DNA of 64,000 bases, taken from contig CM055822.1 in NCBI GenBank assembly GCA_029582265.1, positions 39,386,679 through 39,450,678 of the forward strand. The letters run 5' to 3'. The stretch comes from Zoroaster sp. YZ-2022 (Eukaryota > Echinodermata > Asteroidea > Forcipulatida > Zoroasteridae). Made by a program: the position numbers and the translations under genes. The notes beneath the pieces are model-generated. The model was given only the letters and a program-made list of their open reading frames with translations, ran no database searches and had not been told where the DNA came from. Positions 51,361 to 63,960 of the stretch are shown here, piece by piece (within the stretch, counting starts at the first letter, position 1; each line of letters starts with the position of its first letter).

Positions 51361-52230
51361 ATCTTAAACGCCATTACTTTGTACACAATAATGGTTCAAA
51401 CCAACCGCATAAACTAAATTTTTGGGGGACAGTTTTTTAAAGGAAATAACCTTGTCCCAGACTTACCTTGTGGATAAAATAAAAGTAGATGTCATCATCG
51501 TTGATTTACTAAGTCGATTGTGCTTATCAAAAATTAGGACGTATCCATGACGACAGCTAGCTAGAAAAACGTCTTCAAATGTTCAAGGCAATGATGACAT
51601 TTAAATGGCTGCCTTCCACTACATAGGCTTCACCGGCAATTCCACAATGTAAACAGCCTCAATTTCGCAGGGAGGTTGATCAGTCAAAGATGATTGATTA
51701 TTGATCCAGCGATCTTGGTACTTTCCCTTGCATCCGAAGCCTGTTACCTACATGAAGTGTGCCATTTATTATAAATACACTTGGATTGTCTCGATACCGG
51801 TCTCTACACCTAGGAGTACTGCTAGGAGTATAACTGACAATTTGTATCTGGCCAATAAAGATAAACGTTTGGACTTTTTAATTGTACAATAAAAACATGT
51901 TCATAGCTCCAAAATAAATTGTACATAATTAAGACAATAAGGCATCAACTGGGCGTAGCAACATCCAGCAGCCAGCGTTTACTTGCTGGTCTGCCTGCTG
52001 ATGAATTCTCTTGCTGTTTCTCTCTGTCCACCCCAGAAAAGTTTTCAGCGAATTACATAAATCGAGGACAGCTTTGGTCTAGAATCCCTGCCTTTAGCTG
52101 CATACACGGGTGGATTTGTTGACGATGTTGCTTGTCTCCAACCCCGTTCCCAATGAAAACGGGAAAACATTAGGTACGAGGCACCGCCTTTATCCAAAGA
52201 CGCTGGTACACTCCGTTCGCTTTGAGCTCT
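51361..52230. other. Non-coding or anonymous
   Basis: No recognisable gene. Short frames (51919-52122, 52233-52045) overlap on opposite strands without domain signal. Confidence 0.3.
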
Positions 52231-52340
52231 CATTGGTTAATTTGCTGTTACCTTTTTAACCCTCGGTCACAATTTGCATGGGTACGTTTGGGTATAAATA
52301 AACGTGCTGTTTTTGCTTGTTTTCCGAAATAAAAGTGTAG
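52231..52340 (+). promoter_or_regulatory. CCAAT/TATA promoter-like block followed by AATAAA
   Basis: ATTGGTTAA (52232-52240, a reverse CCAAT box) and TATAAATA (52292-52299) are followed about 30 bp later by AATAAA (52328-52333). A TATA box with a polyadenylation signal so close downstream is the layout of an LTR (U3-R) or a very short transcript. No matching second LTR seen. Confidence 0.3.
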
Positions 52341-52599
52341 ATAAATCGCTCATCTTCTATCCGCAAACCACCCGTGTCCAGACCATGGCCTAGACAAGGC
52401 TAGCAGCCGAGATTCTTACCTCAAGATTGCCCTTTCTTCGGTTGTGTTTCATGGTGTGCCAACTCGACCGGCGGGCTGGAACCTCAGTCCACCGCCCCCT
52501 GCACTCATTCGTGACGCCTTCACTGCAACCACATACAAAACACACTTTGGTTGAATTTGAACAGGTCCATTTCAATTTCAACTTTATGTTTAAAAAATA

Positions 52600-53204
52600 A
52601 TATATTTTTGATACTGTAAAACATTTAGTATGTGTTTTGGGGGTTGTTGTTAACTTTCAAACTCTGAACTGGACAATATTGAGTCGTGGCCACTTACAAT
52701 GCATTCTGGGAATCCAATATTGCCGCCATTACGTGTAAAGGTTTTTTTCATAATTTGTTTGCTCAGTATGAAAAAGATATGTCATCAGTAGTACCATGGA
52801 TGTTATTATATCTGCTTTTTATTGTACACTTTTGGTAACAAAAATCCAAATCATATTTTTGGAACAAAATAACCCAAAATGTTGTTTATATCGCCCTCTG
52901 GCGGTGATCTAACTCACGTCACGTTGTTGCTCGTACAGAAGACAACATTTGTGCCAAATTTCATGACCTACGGATAATAATTAAGGAAGTTATGGTGAAA
53001 ATACTATTTTTGACCAAAAATGAGGGAAAATTACCAACAAATTGTTATAGCGCCCCCTATGACCTATGACTGTTTTTTATGGCCTCATTCGATAGAACGT
53101 GTCAAACCGAACGAACGAAGTTTCATGAAAATCGGCTGAAGAATACAGAAAATACGGAGGGGTAAGAATGAGCCGCCCCCCCCCCCCGGTCTAAGAACGA
53201 AAAA
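52600..53204. repeat. Probable dispersed repeat with GCGCCCCCTATG words
   Basis: TATCGCCCTCTGGCGGTGA, TGCCAAATTTCATGACCTAC, TAGCGCCCCCTATGACC and GTTTCATGAAAATCGG resemble an interspersed repeat common in marine animals. I see only this copy in the window, so the call is weak. Ends in a C11 run at 53177. Confidence 0.3.
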
Positions 53205-53517
53205 AAAACAGGCTTGATATGGGTTTCAGTCCCTATGTTTAGATTATGAAGGGGGTAATAAATCCCAACCGCTACCATTGTGCTTGTGTCCTTGAGCAAG
53301 ACACTTTACCATAATTGCTTCTCTCCACTCAGTGGTAAATGGGTAGGGCAGAGTTGGTTGTTGTGTTTGATTAGGCCTATGTGCGCTGTAATGGCATCAA
53401 TTGAGCTGTATACTCCCCAGGGAGCTGAGATGGTTTTAGGAATGATTTATGAGCAGGGGTAATAATATAATGCGCCTTGAGCACCAGTTTGGTGGATACG
53501 TGCGCTATATAAGTCCA

Positions 53518-53552
<35 letters not shown>
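53205..53552 (+). mobile_element. tRNA-derived SINE with (ATT)n tail
   Basis: GGGTTTCAGTCCCTATG at the head, then GTCCTTGAGCAAGACACTTT, a core often seen in tRNA-SINEs, GGTAAATGGGTAGGGCAGAG, ATTGAGCTGTATACTCCCCA, GCGCCTTGAGCACC and a TTATTATT tail (53518-53551). The body is shared with the inverted copy at 37956-38150. Confidence 0.7.
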
Positions 53553-53554
<2 letters not shown>

Positions 53555-54665
53555 AAATACGATAAACACAATAATATTGTGTAATAATTTATTTTAACAT
53601 ATATTTTCCCCCTATAACATGGAAGGAACAATTTGCCATAACATAATTATACAGTGGTGTTGGTAAATTTGAGGGGGAAGGGCTTAAGTTTGAAGAGGCC
53701 CTCACTTTAGAAGACAATCCAAGTGGGCTCAAGGGGAAATAAGCCCCCCCCCCTTTAATAATCATAAATTAACTTGAAATGAGTCAAACTGGTGTGCTCC
53801 TGCTGTAGTCCTTTATCCCTTAACCCAACTCAAATATTATTAAACATTATATATTACAGTTACATGCTTACGTGAGATTGCCCAAAAGAAAACTTATTAA
53901 TTTACACATATCTCCTTCAAAAATTATTTCGTACATATAGAATTATATAAAAACCAATTACAAACAGATTGCCACAAGAAACGAGGTTATGAATGATATG
54001 AAATAATCATGTTGTACATGAGCTTATTGAATTGGTTAAAAATACATGTATATCATAACAAACAAATATGTATTCATGATTGTAAAATCCAATAAAATTT
54101 TAAATCAGTGGTGTTAAAAGAATCCCCCCAAGAAAAAAAAAACAAGAAAAAAAACAGCAACAACAACAACATCAACAACAAACAGTCAATCAAATAAACA
54201 AACTAAACTAAACAAAGAAAACAAATAGTTGTTTCCCCTAACAGCTAAAATAAGATTAATCCAGACTGCATAAGTGTGTTTTGATTTGTCAAATTTTGCC
54301 TTTTTAGGGCTTATTTTTTCTGAAAAGCTTAACATAACCTATAGGCCTACGCCTTCGATCCCAGTAGCGTACATGTAATATTGAAAACAGGAGAAAGGTT
54401 TTTTCGGTATATTTTAAAAGAAAAAAACGGGAAATAACTTAATTGATTCACCGAGGGTGGTGGTGGGAATGGGTTTTCTTTCGATGTCTTCACCTTCAGG
54501 TAGGGGTGAAGACATGGGTGGCAGTGGTCATGATAGGTCCTGACTTCCGTTCCTAAATTCCCACCGCACATGCCCCGCCCAAATCTTACTAACACTATAA
54601 ATTGCTGGCATTACTGATGCAGAAGACCATTTTGAAATGCTCAATGGAGCATGGCGTGTATATAA
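53553..54665. other. Non-coding, nothing recognised
   Basis: AT-rich with simple-sequence stretches (CAACAACAA near 54160). No gene seen on either strand. Confidence 0.35.
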
Positions 54666-54699
<34 letters not shown>

Positions 54700-54700
54700 C
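54666..54700 (+). repeat. (TG)n(CG)n microsatellite
   Basis: About 13 TG followed by five CG dinucleotides. Followed by TTTCCCCTGCAG, which looks like a splice acceptor but leads into a frame that I cannot identify. Confidence 0.95.
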
Positions 54701-56355
54701 TCATTTCCCCTGCAGATGATGGTGCTTATTGAAGAAAAATATACTTCTGCGACATTAGGCAACTCTGATAGCTTGCGCGCATTACATATGTTGAAGATGA
54801 TAGAGCTAAATAATAGTTGGCTTAATGGTCACCGGTCACCCCGTGATACTTTGCGACTTCCTTCACAAGATCTTGTGAATTGGAGTGTACCATCGGTATT
54901 TGATATGCCGGTAGGGACGAAATTCCCGAGGAAAAGGTTTGAAAAAGGGGCTCTGTCACCTCTTTCAATTTTTTCAGTACCTTTAAATTGGCAGTACATT
55001 TTTCCTCAAAATGTACGCAAAGTGCCACTTTTGCAAGTGGAACATTAACATTTTGTCAACAACAATATTTTTCGGTATATTGCAAGTTTTGTTTATTCCC
55101 TACCAAGGTGAAGAGCAATACCGAACACAAAACCCGACCGTCTCGCCCTATGGTCTGTCCGCACAATAATTATGGACTTAAGAAAGAGATCGGACTCCTT
55201 TCTGAATCCGCCTCATGTACCTCTAGTTTGAAAAGTTAGTGACAGCAAAATTTAACTTTTACCTTAAAAAAGAAGTTACAAGGCTAGCCAAATTCTACTG
55301 ATTAAAAAATCCCGTTTGAAAATGCGACTCCCTGACTTGAGCTATTAGGTCCTAGTACTCACTTGAAAGGGTATTTTGGAGTTTAGGCACGCCCATTTAT
55401 GTTAATTGCCCACATTCGTTCTGGGAAAAAAATACGCGGGCCGCGTATCATTTCCTGAAATACCGCACTCTCTCGCGGATTGTATTGCTTAGATTTCAAC
55501 TCGCGCTGGGATAGACTGGACCCCTCTCTTTATCCTATCAAGGATTGCAATAGTGTCCGGCAGTACCATTCAAGAGATTTAATTCGGATACATTGTGCCT
55601 AAAATCTGACATCACGCTTCAAGGCTCACGTGCTAGCTGCAAACCAAGGTCAAAATTGCATCTCCATGAAACTGAGATGCCGGTATCTGGCGTAATTTAC
55701 AAGCCTCTACGCGTTGTTTTTTGTATGCGAGATACCATTATGCTCCATTTCAGCCAATCACACCCACGTATTTATACAGCATGAATGTTATGTTCAATTT
55801 GTGTCTATGCTGTATGATGATACAAGTGACATGGAACATGTACATGTACTACATAGGACAAGCGCTGCGATTGAAGCAATCCGAGCCGCGAGAGGGCGGT
55901 ATTTCAGGCAATGCTGTTAGGCAGAAAAACCATGACTAATACCACACTGTTGTTAGACTCATATACAGACAAATACAATGCTTTGGGCTCGTATACAGAC
56001 AAATAGCCTTGATTTCAGACTTGAAACCAATTTGCACGCGGGACGGTGCACTCATGTGGGAGATGTGGCTTTTTGTTTAATGATCCACTCTCGTGCCTTT
56101 TGTGACCTTACGTGTAGGCCTATACCTGTTATCCTATATTTGACCCAATGTAAAAACACTAACGATGCGTGTGTTGACACTAATCAATGATCTAATGCAT
56201 TGCGTCGAAACATTCGTCTGAACTCAACGTCAGACACACTGTGTTTTTGAAAAAATCAATTTCCCACGTTTCAGCACACGACGGGTTACAATTCAGGCTG
56301 GAGTCACAGTCTACATATCGTGATCCGGCCGGCGTGCTCCGTTCAAAACCGTCAC
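54701..56355. other. Anonymous sequence before the second gap
   Basis: Competing frames at 54713-55048 (plus) and 55028-54822 (minus, with LKKLKEVTEPLFQTFSSG) show no domain. The rest has no coding, RNA or repeat signal that I can support. Confidence 0.3.
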
Positions 56356-56855
56356 NNNNNNNNNNNNNNNNNNNNNNNNNNNNNNNNNNNNNNNNNNNNN
56401 NNNNNNNNNNNNNNNNNNNNNNNNNNNNNNNNNNNNNNNNNNNNNNNNNNNNNNNNNNNNNNNNNNNNNNNNNNNNNNNNNNNNNNNNNNNNNNNNNNNN
56501 NNNNNNNNNNNNNNNNNNNNNNNNNNNNNNNNNNNNNNNNNNNNNNNNNNNNNNNNNNNNNNNNNNNNNNNNNNNNNNNNNNNNNNNNNNNNNNNNNNNN
56601 NNNNNNNNNNNNNNNNNNNNNNNNNNNNNNNNNNNNNNNNNNNNNNNNNNNNNNNNNNNNNNNNNNNNNNNNNNNNNNNNNNNNNNNNNNNNNNNNNNNN
56701 NNNNNNNNNNNNNNNNNNNNNNNNNNNNNNNNNNNNNNNNNNNNNNNNNNNNNNNNNNNNNNNNNNNNNNNNNNNNNNNNNNNNNNNNNNNNNNNNNNNN
56801 NNNNNNNNNNNNNNNNNNNNNNNNNNNNNNNNNNNNNNNNNNNNNNNNNNNNNNN
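56356..56855. other. Assembly gap, 500 N
   Basis: Exactly 500 undetermined bases, a scaffold-gap placeholder. It lies upstream of the host gene exons, so 5' exons of that gene could be hidden here. Confidence 0.99.
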
Positions 56856-57790
56856 TTTTTTAAACATTCATCTGAAAAATACAAGAAAAATGTTGATGTT
56901 ATGTGGAGAAGTACAAAATGTTCAAACTCTGCATACATACACAAATAGGTGGGAAATCACCCTGGTACTCGCAAATTGTAAACAAGTCACATGTTCTATA
57001 CCTTACCTTTAAGAAAATACCATTGTATGAGCAATCTTATTCACTGTTAATTTATACTCATAAATATGATGTTATAAGGATTTCAAACTATACATTGTTA
57101 TTAAAGGTACTATAAGGTATATGCTTATGGTCGAATTTTAATGATCGAACTTTTATGATGGTATTAATCAAAAAAATATTTTTCGGAATTTTACGGGCAG
57201 CAATTCCTTCACCGATATATAATTTACAATTTCCGTGAGCTCCAGAAATTTCTAGACATTGCAAACAATATTACACTCGATATTTGCAACAACAACAATT
57301 AATCAAGTGGTTTAATTAACACAGAATAACGATTATGACAGAGTTTCAATCAAGCTTTACACAATGATCGTAAATAATCAAAATTACAGTTAAAGTGGCT
57401 TACACCTTCAAACGGCACTCTTTACTTTCTGGCGGGGGATTTTCAAGCACTCAGAGGTTATCTACTCGAAACTGCTCACAGTCACAGTTTGATTATTGGC
57501 TAGCTTGGTGACTTCAATCGGCGATCATACGGTGATTTCCAAACATGTACAAAGATCACTAAAACTGTCCAGTTCACAAACTTCATAAAATAAGACTTGC
57601 CATGAAACTCACGGTTCGAAGGAAAATATCAAACTGTCTGCAACACGTATCGTAACACAGCCGTTGACCCACTTTTACACCGAATCATTACAAGTTTCAT
57701 TTAAATATGTTCTTGTACTTAAAAGGGACCGTCGCTTTATACATAACATTTGAGTTGCAATTTACAAGTGCCATTTATTTTCCTTTGTAG
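56856..57790. other. Probable intron or upstream region of the host gene
   Basis: AT-rich, no credible frames. It leads into a pyrimidine tract and TTCCTTTGTAG acceptor at 57780-57790. Confidence 0.35.
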
Positions 57791-57954
57791 ATTCTGAATG
57801 GCAACTAGTTTTCAAAGGGATGGCAGGGAAAGGAGATCAACTCTACGATATGTGGACAATGGTGACCTGGAACGAAGATCTGGAGGTCAAGGGTAATTGT
57901 CGAAACAAAAAAGTCTTTGAGGCTTGGAGCAGCGGGCAGCTGAACATTCAACGA
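57791..57954 (+). CDS. Host gene, internal exon 1 of 4 seen
   Basis: Acceptor TTTCCTTTGTAG (to 57790), 164-bp exon, donor CGA|GTAAGT at 57955. It enters in phase 1 and leaves in phase 0. Encodes EWQLVFKGMAGKGDQLYDMW, VTWNEDLEVKGNCRN and KVFEAWSSGQLNIQR. The pattern W-x-L-V-F-K-G...A-G-x-G is the start of a domain I associate with uncharacterised, probably secreted or extracellular proteins of marine invertebrates. Start codon and signal peptide must lie upstream, perhaps in the gap at 56.4 kb. Confidence 0.75.
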
Positions 57955-60617
57955 GTAAGTCAAACCATGTTTTGTTGTCATTATATTCAGTCGGGTTAAA
58001 TGTTCAGTCTCGTAACAACGTCTTCACAGATTTACAATTACGGCGATTTAAAAAGGGACTTTCGTGTGCTGTTCAAGATTTCAAGCACTTATTCCCAAAA
58101 TCGTGTTTTTGTTTGTAAACAAAATAATTACTATAGTGGTTTTAATAAATGGTAGTAATTGTTGTCGCTGAAATGGAGTTTGCATGAGGGTACACTCTTG
58201 GCTACGGTAACAATTGTTTATGATAATTTGAATGGGGAAAATGGTACAAACTCGTTTGAAGAAGGACTTTCGTGTAATGGCAATATAGGTTTCTCAATAT
58301 CTCAAATATCGGGGTTTTACAACATTTATTTGGCTGTCAATAGGTATGGCAGAAATTATTGTCGCGGAAATTATTTTAGTTACGATTTAAATCACCATGA
58401 CAACTCAAATCCTGGGTCTGTGAAATACAGTGAGCCGCACACTCATGACAATTCTTTACTGCAGAAACATTATTGCATTATGGCTCTGTGAAATACTCCA
58501 AGCCGCACACTCATGTTCCATCCACTCAGGAAAGCAAAATGCACAACAGGGGCAATTTATTTTCAAAAGTATTGCGTTAATTCACAAGATAGTATTGCGT
58601 TAATTCGCAATGGTAGTACATTAATTCACAAAACTATCGCGTTAATTCGCAATGGTAGTGCATTATTTTACAAAACTATCGCGTTAATTCGCAAAAGTAT
58701 TACGTTAATTCACAATACTATTGCGTTAATTCGCCAAAATAAATAAATAAATAAAATGGGCACACCGCATGCAGCTGTAATGAAGTAATGTACAAAATCA
58801 TAATTAGTCGTTAATGAGTTCATTATTATTTATGCAGCCAGGATAATATAATCGGGCATCCAGCTTTGTTATCTAGCCAGTGACGAGCGTCGATGTCCTG
58901 TCAAAAGCCTACTCTGATTGCGACAAGACCTAATCTTTAGGTAGGGGTGGGGAATGGGATCATGGGTTCCAACACAACTATACACTACAGATATAGAAAC
59001 CCGAGGCATGTCACAGGTACCAAGTGTAGCACGCGATGTGTCGGGTACAATATTGGCTGCTGATGTTCGTTTGCTTTGGCTCCATGACGTTGGATTTGAG
59101 TTCTGATCGGGCCCCCTTGGACCCGGGTTGGGATTTGAGTGTGCGTTCTTAAGATAAGTCAAAAAGGTATTTTCCCCTGCCTCTAAATTTTATAGTTTCG
59201 GTACCACCCTACCCAATCATCATGTGTAGAGTCTCCATGGATTGAGTTTCCACGGGTCACCGCTAGTAAAGTAAATAATAACGTGATATTTGGTATCAAA
59301 AGATGTGGCCTTGATGATTTCACATCTATTTACCGCCCCGTAACGAGTTCATCTTTAAAGGGAAGGTGTAGCTACACCAACTACCAATTTAAAGAATCAC
59401 ACAGCGGACACGATCTTTACAGATATACAGATGCTTGTTTCTCTTTGTAAACTTAATTTCTCTTGTAAAAGTTGTATCACAAACTTGCATACCGTGAGAT
59501 CTGACAAAAATAGGCAAAATACAACAATAAGTCAAGTCTCACTGAAAGATGACACTTAAATAAACAGAAAGAAACAGTCTATTGATTAAAATACCAAGTA
59601 AATTTACTCGACCCATGGCGGAAGTGACAGGTTACATGACATATGAAAGAATATTGTTTGACTCAATAAACTAAGTATCCTTCTTTCTAAATCTTACAAT
59701 CGTAGATGCCTCTGTTAATTAAAATGAAAAGTTTACTATCTCGTGGGCCTGTAGTGGGTGAGCTAGCTTTAGCAAAGACGAAGAATTAACGTTAACTAGA
59801 CTTTCATCACAACACTAACGTCTGACAAGCAGACAAGTCAGAAAAAGAGGCTTGCTTGAGACTCGACGCGGCGCGAAAAGCTAATATCGCAAAGTATTAT
59901 GGGAAAATGCTAAACCCTTCACACATTTGGAACTTGTCTTAAATTTACTACAAGCAATAACTAATTTTAGGAATAATAAAAAATGCATTATTAAACTTCT
60001 AAACAAACGTCAAATTAGCCACTTTGATCAGTTGGGTAATAGCGATCACGTGATCAAACAAGGATGGCAGTCTCCACGTACATGAAAACAACAGACCTAC
60101 ATAAACAAAGATCAAAGGTTACGCAACGGGATCCCTCTGTCGCCACGCAAATAAGTACAACTTACTTATCTAATGACGTGACCAACAAAACGCAGATGAG
60201 ACAATTTGGGCAAAACCAAACAAGTTAGTTGCTATACTAACGATCGACTAACGCTGCAGACGACAAAGGGCAAATTCACAGTGCGTTCGCTACAGAAGGT
60301 ACAACATTGATAATATTGGCAAAACTGCTCTGGGTATGGGTACACTTTACTTTCTTTGAAATTTAGTACAATCAACAATTATAATCAGCACCATGTAAAT
60401 GTTCATAGTGTTTTCGTGATTTCTCTGAAAACTTCAGTCAGAACCGTTATTCAGGATTATACCCGTTGCCAACTTCACATCAAGTCAACTTTCTGATATT
60501 AATTCGGCGATTTTATAATCAAGTATTTAACAATGTTGACCTTCCCATTATTAACCCCCCACCCCAAATATGAAAAATATGGATTTATTAACACAGACAT
60601 ATTTAACCTTTATTTAG
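57955..60617 (+). other. Intron with minisatellite; no gene
   Basis: GTAAGT to TTTATTTAG. A frame at 58159-58491 is open by chance and lacks splice support. Near 58415-58515 a segment of about 65 bp (GTGAAATAC...GCCGCACACTCATG) is duplicated in tandem. Confidence 0.6.
58563..58737 (+). repeat. Intronic minisatellite, about 22-bp units
   Basis: Seven to eight imperfect copies of ACTATYGCGTTAATTCGCAA and ACTATTGCGTTAATTCAC-type units. CpG and TTAA occur in every unit. Confidence 0.8.
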
Positions 60618-60793
60618 GTAAAGCTTTCCCTGTATGATCACACTGAGGTCAAAGTTGAGTTGATATTCAATGGAAGCGAGTCAGACATCTTAAGCTGGTT
60701 CGATAAGGAGCGCCTTATGTCATCTCCCTGGAATGACCTCACTTCGACAACGACTACAAATTACTTCTCTATCGTTGGTGACGTTGATCGAGT
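60618..60793 (+). CDS. Host gene, internal exon 2 of 4 seen
   Basis: Acceptor TTTATTTAG (60609-60617), 176-bp exon entered in phase 0, donor GT|GTAAGT at 60794, leaving in phase 2. Encodes VKLSLYDHTEVKVELIFNG, DILSWFDKERLMSSPWNDL and NYFSIVGDVDRV. The phases agree with the flanking exons, which is the main evidence that the four form one transcript. Confidence 0.8.
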
Positions 60794-61971
60794 GTAAGTA
60801 AACACCATTTCATATACGATTTTTTTTTGTGAAACGTGCCGAGCTCCCACGGAAACATCCGACATTGTTGGTATATTAGTCGCATATAGCACAATTTGAC
60901 AGAACAATGATATTCCATATACATACATGTACATTGTCTATAGTACATAAAACCACAGTGAAGGTAAAACCTATTCTCACAGAAACACAAACTGATTGTA
61001 TCATTGTGGGCTGTAAAAACCAACAACCTCCACTTTTTAGCTTTTGAACAAATGTTTTTTAAAGAAGAGCAAATAATAATAACTGACCTTTCAAACCCAC
61101 GGAACAAAAAAGTACCGGTAACATCTTTTATCTCGAATTCAGAAAAAGCCGAGGTCCGGCGAACTTAAGTGGGGTTAAACACAATAATGACCTCTCTTTT
61201 GTTTACAAATCGCCTTCCTCATGTTGCCCTTGTAAAGTCACATCTTCAGCGGCTAAACAATAGGGGCCGGCTCTTACCTATCAATAATTGACTTTTTCTC
61301 ATATTTTGAGAGGTTTTGTTAAAAAGAAACTAAACAATGTAAGTTTTTTTATCTCAACCCAAAGTAAAATATCGTAAACAGTCATTTAGTCTGAACTCCA
61401 TTTATCTCGAATTCAGAAAAACCTAAGATGCACTATGGGGGAATAAAATGGCCCCTCTTAGGTCAAAAAAGTCTCCGGTTTCTGGACTATGAAACGATGT
61501 CCAATTGCAGCCAAAATTGCTGGATCGATTTGAATTCTGCCGTGCTGTGTTTTAATTAAACGACTTTTCCCAAATAGGGGTATGAACGTTTCCCTGATTT
61601 GTGTGGCCTCTGTTAGCCACCATCCATTTATATGGGAAATTTGGTAATTCTCTGATGGACAAAAAAAAATAATAAATAAAAATTACCCCAAAAAATAAAT
61701 AAATAAAAAATAATAAATAAACGCGTCACCGCACCGATTTTGAAGCTGACCGACAACCAGAAACCGGAGACCTTGTTTTGGCCTTAGGCTTTCACGTACA
61801 ACAGCACCGATATTTTCGGTGTTATTTACAAAACAAAATATTTGGGTGATTTTGTCGACTGAAAGGATGACTTTGTAAGAGTAATGTCACAGTCAATCAT
61901 TGAAACAGAGTTTCGGAACTTGAACCAACATGCCTTTTCCCCTTTTCCCTCTTTTTGTAAAAACATTTCAG
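60794..61971 (+). other. Intron
   Basis: GTAAGT to ACATTTCAG. Contains two ATCTCGAATTCAGAAAAA words (61130 and 61405), a small repeat; otherwise nothing seen. Confidence 0.6.
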
Positions 61972-62144
61972 CAATCGACGGTTTTTCATCAGTAAGAAAT
62001 ATGTCGGATGTCAGGACGCTGGGTGGCTGGTTGTAGTTGATGTATCACCACTGTGCGAATGGGAAAATGCATTTGACAATATGTACCCTGTCATACTATA
62101 CAGCACAACCACAGGCGCAGTCAAATGGCACGATGCTGTAAATG
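61972..62144 (+). CDS. Host gene, internal exon 3 of 4 seen
   Basis: Acceptor AACATTTCAG, 173-bp exon entered in phase 2, donor AATG|GTAAAG at 62145, leaving in phase 1. Encodes NRRFFISKKYVGCQDAGWLV, VVDVSPLCEWENAF and YPVILYSTTTGAVKWHDAVN. The two Cys in VGCQDAGW and PLCEW could form a disulphide in an extracellular domain. Exon 2-4 sequence completes the domain begun in exon 1. Confidence 0.82.
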
Positions 62145-63646
62145 GTAAAGAAAAACTATTAAACATGCGTATCGTGCCCGTGTTTCCGCTATTTTACCGA
62201 CAACTTTGAAAATGTACAGTTTTATTTGGAAATCGAAAGTAATTTTCTTCCGAAAAGAAAAGAAATATTTTGAAAATGAATATTTCTATGTAATAGTCAG
62301 AAGCTTATTTAACAGCAAGTAAGAACTAAAATTAATTTATGGCGAGGACCCCATAATCAATTAAATAAATGATGTGACATTACTGTAAACCGTACTTTTT
62401 ATGATTATTTGATTAATGTGCTTTTTCCTCAAGTAAACACCAATGTTCCGATGACGTACGCATAGAAAAATTATCAAAATTGCCTTTAAAATAGTGGGAA
62501 ACATGCGATACACCTCGGATAAGAATATCATTTTGTAGCGTAGGGTCAACAAAAACGTCAAAGGCGTGTTTTAGTTCAAATGAGAAAATATAGCCAAGGT
62601 CATCGGGAAATGTGTCCTGCCTTTATGAAACGATGAACATAAGCCTGCATGATTTCCCACAATATTAGTGTGCAAGACCTGTAGCCACTCCCTCCCAAAA
62701 CCCCCACACCTCCATTCAACAAGTTGAGGAAAAATACGTTCTTTTGGAACCATTTGACATCGCAATATCCTCAGCTAAATTGTAAAGCGCCCCACATTGG
62801 ACGGGTGGAGAGGATGCTTTCAGGAAAATTCTCAGTAAGTTGTGTTACAGTGTCAAAGTTTGCCTAACAGTTTGCTCATCATTGTGTGTCGTAATGAACC
62901 CACTTGACCGATATGGAAAAAACATTGTCTGGTTACATTTACTTATGGATGATTCTTTGTTAAATCAATAAACTTATTATATCCCTCATAAAACAAAGTA
63001 GAAAGTCAAAATAAAGGAATTGAATCTTGTTCAAAGTGTTGGTGATTGATATATTTTTAAAATAACCAAATGGTCGAATTGTATCTCCTGCGTGTTTTTT
63101 CCTGTACTTCTGATTTTTTGGGGAACATTGATCATTTCTTTGAAAGGATACAAATATCGGAAGTGATATAGTTCACAAAATAAATTGCAGAGAAGAAGAT
63201 TGTTTAAGTTCCAAAATTGATGACGGGACCCACCGATATTCCCACCGCTAGAGGGCTATGATATGTACGAAGTGGGTAAGATAACCTGTGTCAAATAAGG
63301 CAACAGAGTACTTGTATCTCTTTGGAATTCCTTGCCTGGTTCCCTGCTTCCCCACATCCTACGATCTATCTTGTTTCAGAGAGGAACTAATCTCAAACTT
63401 CAGCTCTTCCTGGAGCTTTATACTTTTTGACTGTTTTTGCATTAGGCCTCTGCACCTGAGTGAATTTATCCTTGTTCGGGGCGAATAACCATACAATTGT
63501 TTTTTAAAGAGCATCAAAATTGGGTCTCTTAATTATAGATAATTATGATTAAGCAATTACTGAAGTATCAAATAAATATTAATGTTGAAAGAAATATGAA
63601 TGTATAAATTTAGTTTTATTTGTTCACTTCTATTTCATTTCCGTAG
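62145..63646 (+). other. Intron
   Basis: GTAAAG to CATTTCCGTAG. No nested gene or repeat recognised. Confidence 0.55.
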
Positions 63647-63703
63647 ATGGAACGATAAGCAGGGCGGATTATTTGACCATCCACGTTGATACTGAGAGTG
63701 GAG
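63647..63703 (+). CDS. Host gene, exon 4 of 4 seen
   Basis: Acceptor TTTCATTTCCGTAG (63633-63646), 57-bp exon entered in phase 1, donor GAG|GTAGGC at 63704, again phase 1. Encodes DGTISRADYLTIHVDTESGG, the end of the domain (R-A-D-x-L/Y-x-I-x-V). Both ends in phase 1 are typical of extracellular modules that are shuffled or repeated, so further copies of the domain may follow beyond the window. Confidence 0.7.
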
Positions 63704-63872
63704 GTAGGCCTAATGAACATAAACATGGATACTTTCGGGTCGCGGCTACAATATTAATTACACAGATTAGAGAATCAAGCCTTTCAATATTTCTTTTTTC
63801 AATTTCTGATATGTTAATGAGACCAGTGAGACATGTTGACATTTTTTGTATACTACTTAATTTATTCTTAAG

Positions 63873-63960
63873 TGTCGTGCCCGAGGTCTGCTTCCCGGAC
63901 TAAAGTTCTGGTGTTAGCAGCAGAATGTGGGTTCGCCCCCGTGACACTTGTGCCCTTTGA
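63873..63960 (+). mobile_element. SINE-like tRNA-derived fragment at the right edge
   Basis: GTGGGTTCGCCCCCGTGACAC is a tRNA-like box B region one base off in its core, followed by TTGTGCCCTTTGAGAAAGACC, similar to the CCTTGAGCAAGACAC core of the SINE at 53205. Lies in the next intron of the host gene and may continue past the edge. Confidence 0.45.

Noticed and set aside
54602..55048. 148-codon gene
   Set aside because: Its first part is a TG/CG microsatellite, the rest has no domain, and an equally open frame lies on the opposite strand.
58159..58491. 110-codon gene in the host intron
   Set aside because: No recognisable domain, no splice phase agreement with the flanking exons, and it ends next to tandem repeats.
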